The position numbers and the translations under genes were made by a program. The notes beneath the pieces are model-generated. The model was not told the DNA's origin. It worked only from the letters and a program-made list of their open reading frames with translations, and did not search any database. A DNA stretch of 64,000 nt from Adhaeribacter aquaticus DSM 16391 (GTDB taxonomy: Bacteria > Bacteroidota > Bacteroidia > Cytophagales > Hymenobacteraceae), in NCBI RefSeq assembly GCF_000473365.1, contig NZ_KI421517.1, positions 4,228,296-4,292,295 on the forward strand, given 5' to 3'. Positions 42,444 to 51,119 of this stretch are shown here, piece after piece (position 1 is the first letter of the stretch; every line of letters starts with the position of its first letter).

Positions 42444-43324
42444 TTACGATTGATGCCCTAATGGTTTGCCTTGACCTGAGCGATATAGACGAGAAGCTGG
42501 TCGCCTTTACCCGTTCCTTATGTGAGCGACTGGAGGTGGGTAAAGTATATTTTGTTCATAACATTAAAGTATACGAGCTAAGCGAAGATTTTAAGGAATG
42601 GTACGGAGACGTTGACCTGGCAGGTGAGATTGAAGGTAATATCCGGGATATTGTGGCCGAAAATTTTGGCATCGCAACCGCTCATGAAGTACTCGTTAGC
42701 GAAGAGCCTAACACAGAAGTCATTCTTGCCGACCTGGTAAAACGCTATAATATAGGGCTAACCATACTAGGCAAGAAGATGAGCGACAAAAGCACCGGGG
42801 CCCTTGGCTCAAAACTGTTGCGTGTACTACCTTGCAGCATGCTTGTTTTTCCTGAAACAGCTAGCCTTGATATACAAAAAGTGCTGGTGCCCATAGATTT
42901 TTCAGATACTTCCCTCCACGCGCTCAGGCTAAGTAAAAATCTTTCTGACCAGTTAGGCCTTCAACTGGAGATTATGCACGTCTACCGCCTCCCACGTCAG
43001 TTTTTTCCGCTGATCTCGGAGGAAAAGGCTGTTAAAAAAGCAGAGGAAGTGGTAAAAAGAAAATTTTCTGACCTGCAGAAAAAGCACCAGGAAATTGCCA
43101 GTATTCCTTACACGCTGGTAAGAGCTGCGAATAAAAGTATAGCAGAGCGCATTACCCTGCACCTGGAAAAAGGCCGTCACAACCTGCTGGTACTGGGTCT
43201 GAAGGGTAATAACCCACTGCCTTCACTGAGCCTGGGCAGTGTGCCTACGGAGTTATACAATACCGATATTAATATTCCGCTTTGGCTGGTTTACTCTGAG
43301 GATATTATTAAACAAAGGTTGTGA
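42440..43324 (+). CDS. Tandem universal stress protein
   Basis: 294 aa made of two Usp domains (about 1-145 and 148-290). Seen: LMVCLDLSDIDEKLV and LVPIDFSDTSLHALRLS as the two first strands, LVKRYNIGLTILGKKMSD, and LEKGRHNLLVLGLKGNN. The second half keeps a G-x2-G-x9-G-like loop only weakly, so ATP binding is unsure. Its ATG overlaps the BCCT stop by 4 bases (ATGA), implying translational coupling. Usp proteins linked to transporters can modulate them; this is an inference here. Confidence 0.9.
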   Translation: MITIDALMVCLDLSDIDEKLVAFTRSLCERLEVGKVYFVHNIKVYELSEDFKEWYGDVDLAGEIEGNIRDIVAENFGIATAHEVLVSEEPNTEVILADLVKRYNIGLTILGKKMSDKSTGALGSKLLRVLPCSMLVFPETASLDIQKVLVPIDFSDTSLHALRLSKNLSDQLGLQLEIMHVYRLPRQFFPLISEEKAVKKAEEVVKRKFSDLQKKHQEIASIPYTLVRAANKSIAERITLHLEKGRHNLLVLGLKGNNPLPSLSLGSVPTELYNTDINIPLWLVYSEDIIKQRL

Positions 43325-43356
43325 CAGGAAAAGAACATATAAAAAACAACAGGGCA

Positions 43357-43971
43357 CTATTGCACCACTCCTTGTGAAACAAGATGGCTTATTCCTGTCA
43401 CCACCATATCAACCCCTATAGCTCCCAGAAAGAAGCCGTTGATGCGCAGCAGGAGCTCCATATTTTTATCAAAAGCTTTTTGCAGATTTTTAGAACGCAT
43501 GCCGCGGCGCATACTTTTCAGGCCCATAACAATGGCAAAGTTGATCAGCATGATGATTGCCAGCGACAGAACGCCTTGCCATAACACCAACTGCTCAGAC
43601 ATTAGGATCGTCAGCGAAATCGTACCTGCTCCCACCATAAATGGCAACGCGATTTCCGATGCCAAATCATGAAGGTCTCCTTTTATCTGGATAAACCCTT
43701 TTTTGCCCTGCACAATTAAAATATAGGCGAATGAGAAGAGCACAATGCCCCCGAAGATGCGAAATGACTCAAAATTTATACGAAATACCTTTTGAAAAAT
43801 AATATCTCCTAGCAGTAGAAACCCCAGAAAAATTCCAAAGGAGATGATGCTGGCTTTTATAAATACTGAACGAAAATCATCATCAGACAAATCATTCATG
43901 ATAGGCTTCAAGTACAGAAAGAGGGCAAATGGGTTTAGCATAACTAAAAAACCAACAATAGTTGCAATCAT
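43357..43971 (-). CDS. MarC family integral membrane protein
   Basis: 204 aa with six predicted membrane helices. Seen: FLVMLNPFALFLYLKPIMND at the N-terminus, FGIFLGFLLLGDIIFQ, FRIFGGIVLFSFAYILI, PFMVGAGTISLTILMS and INGFFLGAIGVDMVVTGI. MarC-type proteins resemble small transporters; their function is unsettled and an antibiotic-resistance role was withdrawn for E. coli MarC. It converges on the Usp gene with 32 bases between stops. Confidence 0.9.
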   Translation of the reverse strand: MIATIVGFLVMLNPFALFLYLKPIMNDLSDDDFRSVFIKASIISFGIFLGFLLLGDIIFQKVFRINFESFRIFGGIVLFSFAYILIVQGKKGFIQIKGDLHDLASEIALPFMVGAGTISLTILMSEQLVLWQGVLSLAIIMLINFAIVMGLKSMRRGMRSKNLQKAFDKNMELLLRINGFFLGAIGVDMVVTGISHLVSQGVVQ

Positions 43972-44288
43972 ACAATTGGAATAGATGTAGGTATCTTACT
44001 TTACGCATCACCAAGCAAGTAGATCTATAGAAAGCTTATCTTTTAAAGGTGAGCCACGGTAAAAGAAAGTATTAAATACAACTATATCGGAAATACCTCC
44101 CGCTTAAATCTTTACTTATCAATTTTTTCACTATGTTTATATAAAGTAAAAGTTAATAAAAAATCCTAAACCATTTCTGATTCAGGATTTTCAGGCAGGT
44201 AAAAGCTTTTCACACTTTATTGCCCTTTTTCTTAGTGATCTTATTTACAAATGCTGGATCCATCTGTTTGTGTAAGATGCGAGTCTCT
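43972..44288. other. Intergenic region between gabD and marC-like gene
   Basis: About 320 bases; contains the gabD terminator (44160-44191). Otherwise nothing seen. Confidence 0.5.
44160..44191 (-). terminator. Terminator of the succinate-semialdehyde dehydrogenase gene
   Basis: Arms AAAATCCT/AGGATTTT with a 16-base loop; on the minus strand the hairpin is followed by a T-run. About 100 bases after the stop of gabD. Confidence 0.6.
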
Positions 44289-45737
44289 TTATTTAGTTAT
44301 CCCGCCAAAGCACATGTACTTTATTTCCATAAAGTAGTCCATGCCATACTTAGAACCTTCGCGCCCAAAGCCGGATTCTTTTATCCCTCCAAAAGGAGCT
44401 ACTTCTGTAGATATTAAGCCTTCGTTGATGCCTACCATACCGTACTCAAGCGCCTCGGCCACGCGCCAGCAGCGGTTTACATCTTTGCTGTAGAAGTAAG
44501 AGGCTAAGCCATATTCCGTGTCATTGGCCATTTGTATGGCCTCTTCCTCCGTGCTAAAGCGGAAAATGGGTGCAACCGGCCCAAATACCTCTTCCCGCGC
44601 AATAATCATATCTCTGGTGGCGTCTGCCAGCACTGTTGGCTGAAAGAACAATCCTTCAATTATATCTCCTCCTGTCGTAACTTTGGCGCCTTTCGCTACT
44701 GCATCCCGTATATGTTCCTTTACCTTTTTCAGACCTTTTTCATTTATCAAAGGTCCTACCTGTACATCGGTATTTAGCACATTGCCTGTTTTAAGGCCCT
44801 GTACTGCATGGGTAAACTTTTCCACGAATTCATCATAAACTTGGTCCTGCACCAGTATGCGGTTCACGCACACACACGTTTGCCCGTTATGACGGTATTT
44901 TGAGACAAGAGCACCTTTCACTGCTTCATCAATATCGGCATCATCAAAAACGATAAAGGGAGCGTTGCCACCCAGCTCCAAAGAAAGTTTTTTTAGGGTG
45001 GAGGCGCACTGGCTCATCAGTATTTTGCCCACCGGCGTAGAACCTGTGAAAGACAACTTACGAACTTTTGGATTCTCACACAGCTCTTTTCCGATCTCGC
45101 TACTTTCAGTAGAGGTAACTGTATTATAAACGCCTGGGGGAAAGCCCGCATTTTGAGCCAATTCAGAAATAGCCAGTGCCGTGAGCGGTGTTTCAGATGG
45201 GGGCTTTATGATAACCGGGCTTCCGGCAGCCAGCGCCGGAGCCACTTTGCGGGTAATCATAGCTAGCGGGAAGTTCCAGGGAGTGATAGCGGCGGCTACT
45301 CCTACAGATTGTTTAATAACCACTAATCGCCTGTCTTTGGTATGGGGCGGGATAACATCACCGTAAGCACGCTTGGCTTCCTCGGCAAACCATTCAATAA
45401 AAGAGGCGCCATAGTTTACTTCTCCCAGGCTTTCAGCCATTACCTTGCCGGATTCCATGGTCATAATCCGCGCCAATTCTTCTTTGTGCTCCAGCATCAG
45501 GTTGAACCAGTTTCGGAGTATAGCGGATCGTTCTTTGGCAGTTAAATCACGGTAGCCAGCCCAGGCAGCGTCGGCAGCGTCAATGGCTTTGCGGACGTCC
45601 TCGCGGTTCATATCGGGAACTGCCGCCAGCACTTCGCCCGTAGCTGGGTTAATTACCTCAAAGGTTTTCCTGCTTGCGGCCCCCACCCATTGCCCGTTTA
45701 CGTATGCCTTTGTTTTTATTAAATTACCTTGTTCCAT
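44289..45737 (-). CDS. gabD: NAD(P)-dependent succinate-semialdehyde dehydrogenase
   Basis: 482 aa aldehyde dehydrogenase. Oxidises succinate semialdehyde to succinate, the last step of GABA breakdown. Seen: YVNGQWVGAASRKTFEV, AAITPWNFPLAM, KPPSETPLTAL, LSFTGSTPVGK, LELGGNAPF (general-base Glu), GQTCVCVNRIL with the paired-Cys active site typical of GabD, EEVFGPVAP, and the C-terminal GGIKESGFGREGSKYG. There is no transaminase beside it; the BCCT transporter 2 kb away could supply substrate, which is inference. Confidence 0.93.
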   Translation of the reverse strand: MEQGNLIKTKAYVNGQWVGAASRKTFEVINPATGEVLAAVPDMNREDVRKAIDAADAAWAGYRDLTAKERSAILRNWFNLMLEHKEELARIMTMESGKVMAESLGEVNYGASFIEWFAEEAKRAYGDVIPPHTKDRRLVVIKQSVGVAAAITPWNFPLAMITRKVAPALAAGSPVIIKPPSETPLTALAISELAQNAGFPPGVYNTVTSTESSEIGKELCENPKVRKLSFTGSTPVGKILMSQCASTLKKLSLELGGNAPFIVFDDADIDEAVKGALVSKYRHNGQTCVCVNRILVQDQVYDEFVEKFTHAVQGLKTGNVLNTDVQVGPLINEKGLKKVKEHIRDAVAKGAKVTTGGDIIEGLFFQPTVLADATRDMIIAREEVFGPVAPIFRFSTEEEAIQMANDTEYGLASYFYSKDVNRCWRVAEALEYGMVGINEGLISTEVAPFGGIKESGFGREGSKYGMDYFMEIKYMCFGGITK

Positions 45738-46030
45738 AATGTATCAATAAAATGGTATCTAAACATTGATAAAATAATTTACCTAACAGCTTCTCTCCTT
45801 GCCCATTTTTTATAACTTTAATTTATCCCGACTAGCTCCGTACTTTCACTTTTCAGAGGGCAAATTGCAAAACGATTCCGGGCCTGTGTGGCGCAACTCC
45901 GACTGTTACAGTTTATTTAAACCCGTTGCCAACCACGGTCTTTTATCCCTTAAAGGCAATTTTTGTTTCTCCTGTGCCTCTGAATTTAAAATAATCTGTT
46001 CTAAAAATTGCTGCAAAAGATGCTGGATAT

Positions 46031-46501
46031 TTATTTTCGAGTGAAGGAATATTTTTTAACGCCTGGAACTGAATATTTTATGTCTTCATCATAAAGGTTA
46101 ACTTCTAAATTTAATTTTAAGGAGTCAGCAGAAACTTCTTCTATTAAAAACTTCATTTCGCCTCCAGGTTGCCCATAGGCTATTTCCTGCCAGACAATTC
46201 TAAGAAATTTTCCACTTTCAATCTTCCAGGAGCCAGCATGCACAAATTGGTAAGGGTTGCAAGCAAACTCTTCTTTAAAGTTGAAAAATCCATTCTTTTT
46301 AAAACTCCAGGTTTTCAGAATAGAACAATCATCTACAGTTTCGATGCGTTTGAACTTTGCAGGCTCTATAATTTTAATCGAATGAAGCTGCCAATCCTTT
46401 GACAAGCTAGCAGCCATTTTAACTAGCATTTCCTCCTCCCTATCTTCTTTGCAACTAAACAAAATTGGTATTACAAGAAAAAGCATCAAGAAATTTTTCA
46501 T
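46031..46501 (-). CDS. Lipocalin-like hypothetical lipoprotein
   Basis: 156 aa. Signal peptide with lipobox near Cys17 (VIPILFSCKED). The mature part reads SKDWQLHSIKI, WSFKKNGFFNFKEE, GSWKIESGKFLRIVW, DSLKLNLEVN and KYSFTRK, the repeated W-x-strand pattern of Bacteroidota lipocalin-like proteins (DUF4923-like). Function unknown. Stand-alone gene. Confidence 0.72.
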   Translation of the reverse strand: MKNFLMLFLVIPILFSCKEDREEEMLVKMAASLSKDWQLHSIKIIEPAKFKRIETVDDCSILKTWSFKKNGFFNFKEEFACNPYQFVHAGSWKIESGKFLRIVWQEIAYGQPGGEMKFLIEEVSADSLKLNLEVNLYDEDIKYSVPGVKKYSFTRK

Positions 46502-47105
46502 GAATATTTAGCTAATTAAATAATTTGATATTGAATTCAATGTGGATGCTAATTCCTGAATAAAAGGCAAGTTCTGAATATGACATTAATATATGTATTC
46601 TAAGTACAACTGGGTATAGATAATATTCAACTAAGTAATTATGAACTTTTATACAGAAATATTTTATACTTAATTAGTACTAAACTAAAAATTCCCAAGC
46701 ATTATACGCCTCTAGAATAGATTTTAAAATTCACAAAAAGGCAGATTAAGGTTTTAACAAAATCATAACATGTGAGGTCATATTAGGGTTTACTAAATAA
46801 AATAGTGACAGCAAAGGTTTATTGTAGGCCACCTGCTGAGTAAAAGCAGGTCCTGATGAAACCGGTTTTTCCGACTATAACAGATAAACTATAAAAGTTT
46901 ATAAAACCTCATAAGTGCCTTACACCCGTTCTGATAATTATTCAGAACCCTATAAAAAATTATTTATTACTAATTGAGTGTTTAGCATTTACAGTAACAT
47001 AAGCAAATTAATTATTAAATTCTATCTAGTTATAATTTAGGTTTTAGTAGCGTTTTTTATCCCCTTATTTAGTAGAATCACACACAGAATTAAAAATTGT
47101 TTTAC
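46502..47105. other. Gene-free stretch
   Basis: About 600 bases. The only structure is a short perfect hairpin ACCTGCT/AGCAGGT at 46831-46851 with a 7-base loop and no T-run. No coding frame supported. Confidence 0.45.
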
Positions 47106-47585
47106 CTAAAAAGAAACTCCTAAACCAAAATAGAGAGCTTCCGGCCAAGAAATCCCCATCCTAAACATAAATTTCCCTCCGGGTTTTTGATTACGCAAAC
47201 CAATGGTTGCAGTAATGGGCGGCTCTCCTTCTTTTAAATCTCCACTCAAAAAGTAAGCCGGCCCGGCACCCAGTTCAAAATGGTGTCTTTTTGCACCAGT
47301 AATAATTCCATATTGAGCCAAAAGGTATTGCCCACCAGTTCCCCAAATCGAGTACCCGCCAATACCTATTTTTACAAAAGTTGAAATTTTATTTTTTTGT
47401 GTTAGCATTCGTTCATAATAGCCGGTACCTGTAAAGTATATAGGACCAATTCCTACATTTGAATAAAGGGCATTTTTATACAATTTTACTTTTTGGTTAT
47501 TATCTTCTTGCCCATAAACAAAGTTTATGGCACTTAACAAGAATAATGTTATTAGCAGCAATCCATTTTTGGTGCTTCTTATCAT
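47106..47585 (-). CDS. Hypothetical small outer-membrane beta protein
   Basis: 159 aa. Signal peptide (LLLITLFLLSAINFVYGQ). The mature part alternates short strands: YSNVGIGPIYFTGTGYYE, KISTFVKIGIGGYSIWG, HHFELGAGPAYFLSG, FRMGISWPEALYFGLGVSF, as in eight-strand outer-membrane barrels, and ends in Phe. Function unknown; 92 bases separate it from the next minus-strand gene, with GTTAG-containing sequence between. Confidence 0.68.
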   Translation of the reverse strand: MIRSTKNGLLLITLFLLSAINFVYGQEDNNQKVKLYKNALYSNVGIGPIYFTGTGYYERMLTQKNKISTFVKIGIGGYSIWGTGGQYLLAQYGIITGAKRHHFELGAGPAYFLSGDLKEGEPPITATIGLRNQKPGGKFMFRMGISWPEALYFGLGVSF

Positions 47586-47677
47586 GTTAAGTTTTTATAA
47601 TCGCTAACGCAATCAGCTAACAATGGCTTTGATGCTCATAATTGAGGTTGGAACAATTATTTTTTATTCGCCAACTA

Positions 47678-48088
47678 TTAATTTAATTTGATCGAAAAAG
47701 CAGGAACGAAAGTAGTGCCAGAAGTAGCAGATTGAGTAGACGGAATACTTAAAATATTGAAATATGCCGCCGCCCCTAATGTTTTTTTCTTGTTTCTGGA
47801 GGACGCCTTGAACAAGGCAATGCTACCACCTATACAGCCAGCACTTAAAGCAACCGGAACGATTGGAAAAGGAGGTGGCACATTACTAATGGAATTAACA
47901 GCATGATTACCTGCAGTACGTACTAATAAAGCAACACCACCTAACATAAGAAACCACGCACCAATCTTTTGATTTTGACTTTTATTCAGATAGTTTTCCC
48001 TGCTTTGGGTAGGTGCAGGAGTGGCTTGCTGAGCGAAAGAGAATTCTACTGTCAAGAGTAGAGCCATACAAGTAATTGATATTTTCAT
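47678..48088 (-). CDS. Hypothetical membrane protein with signal peptide
   Basis: 136 aa. N-terminal signal (ISITCMALLLTVEFSFAQ), then QSRENYLNKSQNQKIGAWF and two hydrophobic helices (FLMLGGVALLVRTAG, PIVPVALSAGCIGGSIALF) and a polar C-terminus. Small proteins of this layout are frequent in Cytophagales; function unknown. Confidence 0.65.
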   Translation of the reverse strand: MKISITCMALLLTVEFSFAQQATPAPTQSRENYLNKSQNQKIGAWFLMLGGVALLVRTAGNHAVNSISNVPPPFPIVPVALSAGCIGGSIALFKASSRNKKKTLGAAAYFNILSIPSTQSATSGTTFVPAFSIKLN

Positions 48089-48245
48089 CAGGTTTCTTTT
48101 TTACCTCAATAACAACCTGTAATATAAACGTTTATCTTCTGAAATAAAAGAACTTTATCACTACCAACAATCCGTAAAAAATGTATTTTAGGGTGTAAAG
48201 TCCAGTCAAATCTAAACTTGATTGACAAGAATATTAAACGTCTAC

Positions 48246-48278
48246 CTAACAACTTCTAGCTCATTAAGCTTTTGTTAG
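48246..48278. repeat. attC-like short inverted repeat
   Basis: Outer arms CTAACAA (48246-48252) and TTGTTAG (48272-48278) are perfectly complementary; inside, AGCT pairs with AGCT across a 5-base loop. On the minus strand the right end reads GTTAGGT, a match to the integron core GTTRRRY, but at 33 bases it is shorter than known attC sites. Confidence 0.35.
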
Positions 48279-48374
48279 TTATTTTACAGGTAGTGATTAA
48301 TCTGAGGAGGCATAGCTACTAGCGGTTTAGTATATCCATACCGTTGCACGTTCGTAACTTTCACTATCTCCGTG

Positions 48375-49304
48375 TTATATAGTAATAACGACATTCCCTT
48401 TTTTATGTCCTTTGTCAACATACCTATGAGCCTCTACTATATGTGTAATGGGGTAGCGTTTGTCTATTATAGTTCTTAATTTTCTTGCCTCGCAGAGTTC
48501 TTTAAGAAAATTCAGGTCTTCAACCTTTAATTTAAAGTTTTTTGATAAAGAAAGAACATTTAGATAGATCCCTGATTTCGTCAAGTTCTTTTTACGTTTT
48601 GAAGGTGCAATTTTGCCAACTGCATCAAAAATAACATCAAATAAATCTGCACGTTGTGTAAAGTCTTCTTTCGTGTAATCAATAACCTGATCAGCCCCCA
48701 GCGATTTTACCATTTCCAGATTCGGAGTGCTGCAAACTCCGTTTACTTCTGCACCAAAGTGTTTAGCCAGCTGTATTGCATAAGTGCCAACACTACCGGA
48801 CGCGCCATAAATTAGAACCTTTTGACCTTTTTGAATATTAGCTTTTCTCAGATTTAGTAAAGCGGTTAATCCACCATTAGAAAGCGGAGCGGCTTCTTCA
48901 TAAGACATATTGGAAGGCTTTTTAGCCAGAACCTTATCCTCGGCCATACAACGATATTCAACATACGTCCCAAATTCCAATTCAGTAGATGCAAATACGG
49001 AGTCACCTATCTTGAAAAGGGTAACCTCCTTGCCGACTGCTTCAATTTCTCCAGCCAGTTCCATTCCAAGTATTTTTTTTCTGGGCCCGTTAAAACCTAA
49101 CATCATTCGCAACATAGGTTTGAAAAAGAAATCTCTAACAGGTCCTAAACCAGGCGCTAAACGCCGAACCTTGGTATCTCCTATGTGCACAGTTGTAGCC
49201 TTAACTTTTATCAAAACTTCATTGTCTTTAGGAAAAGGTTTATCCACCTCTTTAAATTGAAGAACCTCCGGAGGTCCATATTTAGAACAAATTACTGCTT
49301 TCAT
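48375..49304 (-). CDS. Zinc-independent MDR-type NAD(P)-dependent alcohol dehydrogenase/quinone reductase
   Basis: 309 aa from the ATG at 49304 ([17 protein letters not shown]); an extension to 49358 is unlikely. Medium-chain dehydrogenase fold: N-terminal GroES-like domain ([29 protein letters not shown]), nucleotide-binding [20 protein letters not shown] at about 150-170, then VIDYTKEDF and a C-terminal [12 protein letters not shown]. Lacks the catalytic-zinc Cys/His set, so it is more like quinone oxidoreductases. Substrate unknown. Confidence 0.9.
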   Translation of the reverse strand: MKAVICSKYGPPEVLQFKEVDKPFPKDNEVLIKVKATTVHIGDTKVRRLAPGLGPVRDFFFKPMLRMMLGFNGPRKKILGMELAGEIEAVGKEVTLFKIGDSVFASTELEFGTYVEYRCMAEDKVLAKKPSNMSYEEAAPLSNGGLTALLNLRKANIQKGQKVLIYGASGSVGTYAIQLAKHFGAEVNGVCSTPNLEMVKSLGADQVIDYTKEDFTQRADLFDVIFDAVGKIAPSKRKKNLTKSGIYLNVLSLSKNFKLKVEDLNFLKELCEARKLRTIIDKRYPITHIVEAHRYVDKGHKKGNVVITI

Positions 49305-49534
49305 TTTTTCCGTGATAGGATTTAGATTTATCAAGTAGGCTGATTCATTTTGCCACACAATTTGCCATGCGCATTAGGGTTTCACTGGGGAATAAAGGGT
49401 TTGTTATGAATTGCTTTGGCTATAGTTAATACCTTTACACCTACTCAATAGCATCGTAAGTTTAAATTGTATTTAATATATAAAAGGAAAAGTTTTAAGC
49501 TTATATAAGAGGAAATACTTAATAGAAATCCTAA

Positions 49535-49792
49535 TCAGCTCATTTTAAGAACTTGACCTATCCTCGCTCCTAAGGTAAATTGGCTCCAAAAGTAGAAAGA
49601 CCAATAAATTTGAGCAAAGTATGCTATAAGCCCTAAAGTTGTCAAACTACTACATATCAAACAGAATACTATTTTAGGCATTACCAGTTTTTGGTAATTA
49701 ATACCAAGCAGGATAAATGATAAAATAGCAGAAAAAACCGCTATTCTTCCACTTATTTTGAAGTTAAGTAATATTATTACACGGTTTCTCAT
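49535..49792 (-). CDS. Hypothetical small membrane protein
   Basis: 85 aa, with two to three hydrophobic segments (IAVFSAILSFILLGIN, IVFCLICSSLTTLGLIAYF, IYWSFYFWSQFTL). No motif. Short frame in an A/T-rich region, so moderate confidence that it is a gene. Confidence 0.42.
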   Translation of the reverse strand: MRNRVIILLNFKISGRIAVFSAILSFILLGINYQKLVMPKIVFCLICSSLTTLGLIAYFAQIYWSFYFWSQFTLGARIGQVLKMS

Positions 49793-50159
49793 CCATTACT
49801 AATCTAATGGGCTTTTAGCTATTTAAAATTATAAACCTATTAATTTTCCATTAGCATTATATTTATAATAATTTTTTCAAACAGCAGGGCACCCGTTTGC
49901 TTTTTTGGATAAATAAAGGAGAAAAATCAATGTAACTGCTTTTCTATAAAATTGCTGAGGCTCAATAATTCTGGAAAATATGTGTGAGTATGGAAGTTGT
50001 AACTTCACATAAGTAGCCGAATGATAAACTTCTTAACTTTCTGCGAAGCTGTAATATTCGAATTTCCACAACCTGTATACAAAGGCCGTCACCCCACTTG
50101 CATTAACCGCAGGTATTGGGCCTTAAACCTGCTCCACTGGCTTTACTTCTCAGCTGTTA
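49793..50159. other. Gene-free stretch downstream of rluF-like gene
   Basis: About 370 bases; includes short palindromes GAAGTT-GT-AACTTC near 49992 and GCAGGT/ACCTGC near 50107-50130. A plus-strand frame covers part of it but has no convincing start or family and is not called. Confidence 0.45.
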
Positions 50160-51119
50160 TTATCGCCGGCCTGATTTACGGGCAGCGGGTTTGGTTTTAT
50201 TGTTCCGGCTACTATCATTTTTTCTGCCCGTCTTACCAAAACTGGAATTGGATGAGGTTTTTGGTTTAGTTTTTTGCTCGCGTGATGGTTTTGAATTCGC
50301 AGGTTTATCTTTTCTAGGAAGTTGTTTTGGATTTGGTTTTTTCTGATCTACACCGGATGTCTTTTTTGAATCTACACCGGATGACTTTTTCTGGTCTACG
50401 CTGGATGATTCTTTCAATAAACTGTAAATAACTTTCATTTCGCTTTCGGTTAAATCTCTCCAATCGCCTACCTGCAAGCCTTTCAAACTTATGTTCATTA
50501 TGCGAACCCGTTCCAGTTTTTTAACCTCATATCCAAAATGTTCACACATCCTTCGTATCTGCCGGTTCAAACCTTGTATTAAAGTAATCCGGAAAATATT
50601 TACGCCTTCCTGAACCACTTTGCACTTTTTGGTAGTAACGCCAAGAATAGGAACGCCATTTGCCATGGCGGTGATCACATCCGGAGTTAAAGGCTTGTTC
50701 ACCGTTACCACGTATTCCTTTTCATGGTTATTTCCAGCTCGCAAAATCTTATTCACCATATCGCCATTGTTGGTCAAAAATATAAGACCCTGTGAATCTT
50801 TATCCAGCCGACCGATAGGGAAAATACGTTTGCTGTGGTTTACAAATCGAACAATGTTATCCTTTACATTTTCTTCGGTTGTTGATGTAACACCAACAGG
50901 TTTATTCAAGGCAATAAAAATAATATCATCGCCTTGCCTAGGTTCCAGTTCGGTTCCATTCACCCGTACCCTGTCACCCACTTTCACCTGATCGCCCACA
51001 TTGGCTTTGCGCCCGTTTATAAATACAACGCCTTGGGCTATAAAACGATCGGCTTCGCGCCTGGAACATAAACCGCTTTCGCTTATAAATTTATTGAGGC
51101 GTATGGATGTTTCCTGCAT
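50160..51119 (-). CDS. Ribosomal large-subunit pseudouridine synthase (RluF-like)
   Basis: 319 aa. S4 RNA-binding domain at 5-65 ([19 protein letters not shown]), then the RsuA/RluB/RluF catalytic domain with [14 protein letters not shown]-type motif [16 protein letters not shown] carrying the catalytic Asp, [10 protein letters not shown], and [18 protein letters not shown] typical of RluF, which modifies U2604 of 23S rRNA. From about residue 240 the tail is a Ser/Lys/Asp-rich disordered extension with three 8-residue repeats (SSVDQKK-type) and ends in Arg. The tail is unusual in length for the family. Confidence 0.93.
   Translation of the reverse strand: MQETSIRLNKFISESGLCSRREADRFIAQGVVFINGRKANVGDQVKVGDRVRVNGTELEPRQGDDIIFIALNKPVGVTSTTEENVKDNIVRFVNHSKRIFPIGRLDKDSQGLIFLTNNGDMVNKILRAGNNHEKEYVVTVNKPLTPDVITAMANGVPILGVTTKKCKVVQEGVNIFRITLIQGLNRQIRRMCEHFGYEVKKLERVRIMNISLKGLQVGDWRDLTESEMKVIYSLLKESSSVDQKKSSGVDSKKTSGVDQKKPNPKQLPRKDKPANSKPSREQKTKPKTSSNSSFGKTGRKNDSSRNNKTKPAARKSGRR
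50341..50412 (-). repeat. Three tandem 24-bp repeats in the RluF-like tail
   Basis: Units 50341-50364, 50365-50388 and 50389-50412 encode S/T-S-G/S-V-D-Q/S-K-K three times. They are in frame and have diverged slightly. Confidence 0.8.

Noticed and set aside
45799-46044. 81-codon plus-strand frame downstream of gabD
   Set aside because: Composition is Cys- and aromatic-rich without a family pattern, no start signal, and it overlaps the end of the lipoprotein gene; likely chance.
46031-46501. Heat-shock or lipocalin transport role for the lipoprotein
   Set aside because: Only the general W-strand repeat pattern is visible; no ligand residues can be named.
46831-46851. Short perfect hairpin ACCTGCT/AGCAGGT
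   Set aside because: 7-bp stem without T-run or partner; expected by chance in a 600-base spacer.
50021-50269. 82-codon plus-strand frame antisense to the end of the rluF-like gene
   Set aside because: Mostly antisense to a confident gene and without a recognisable domain.
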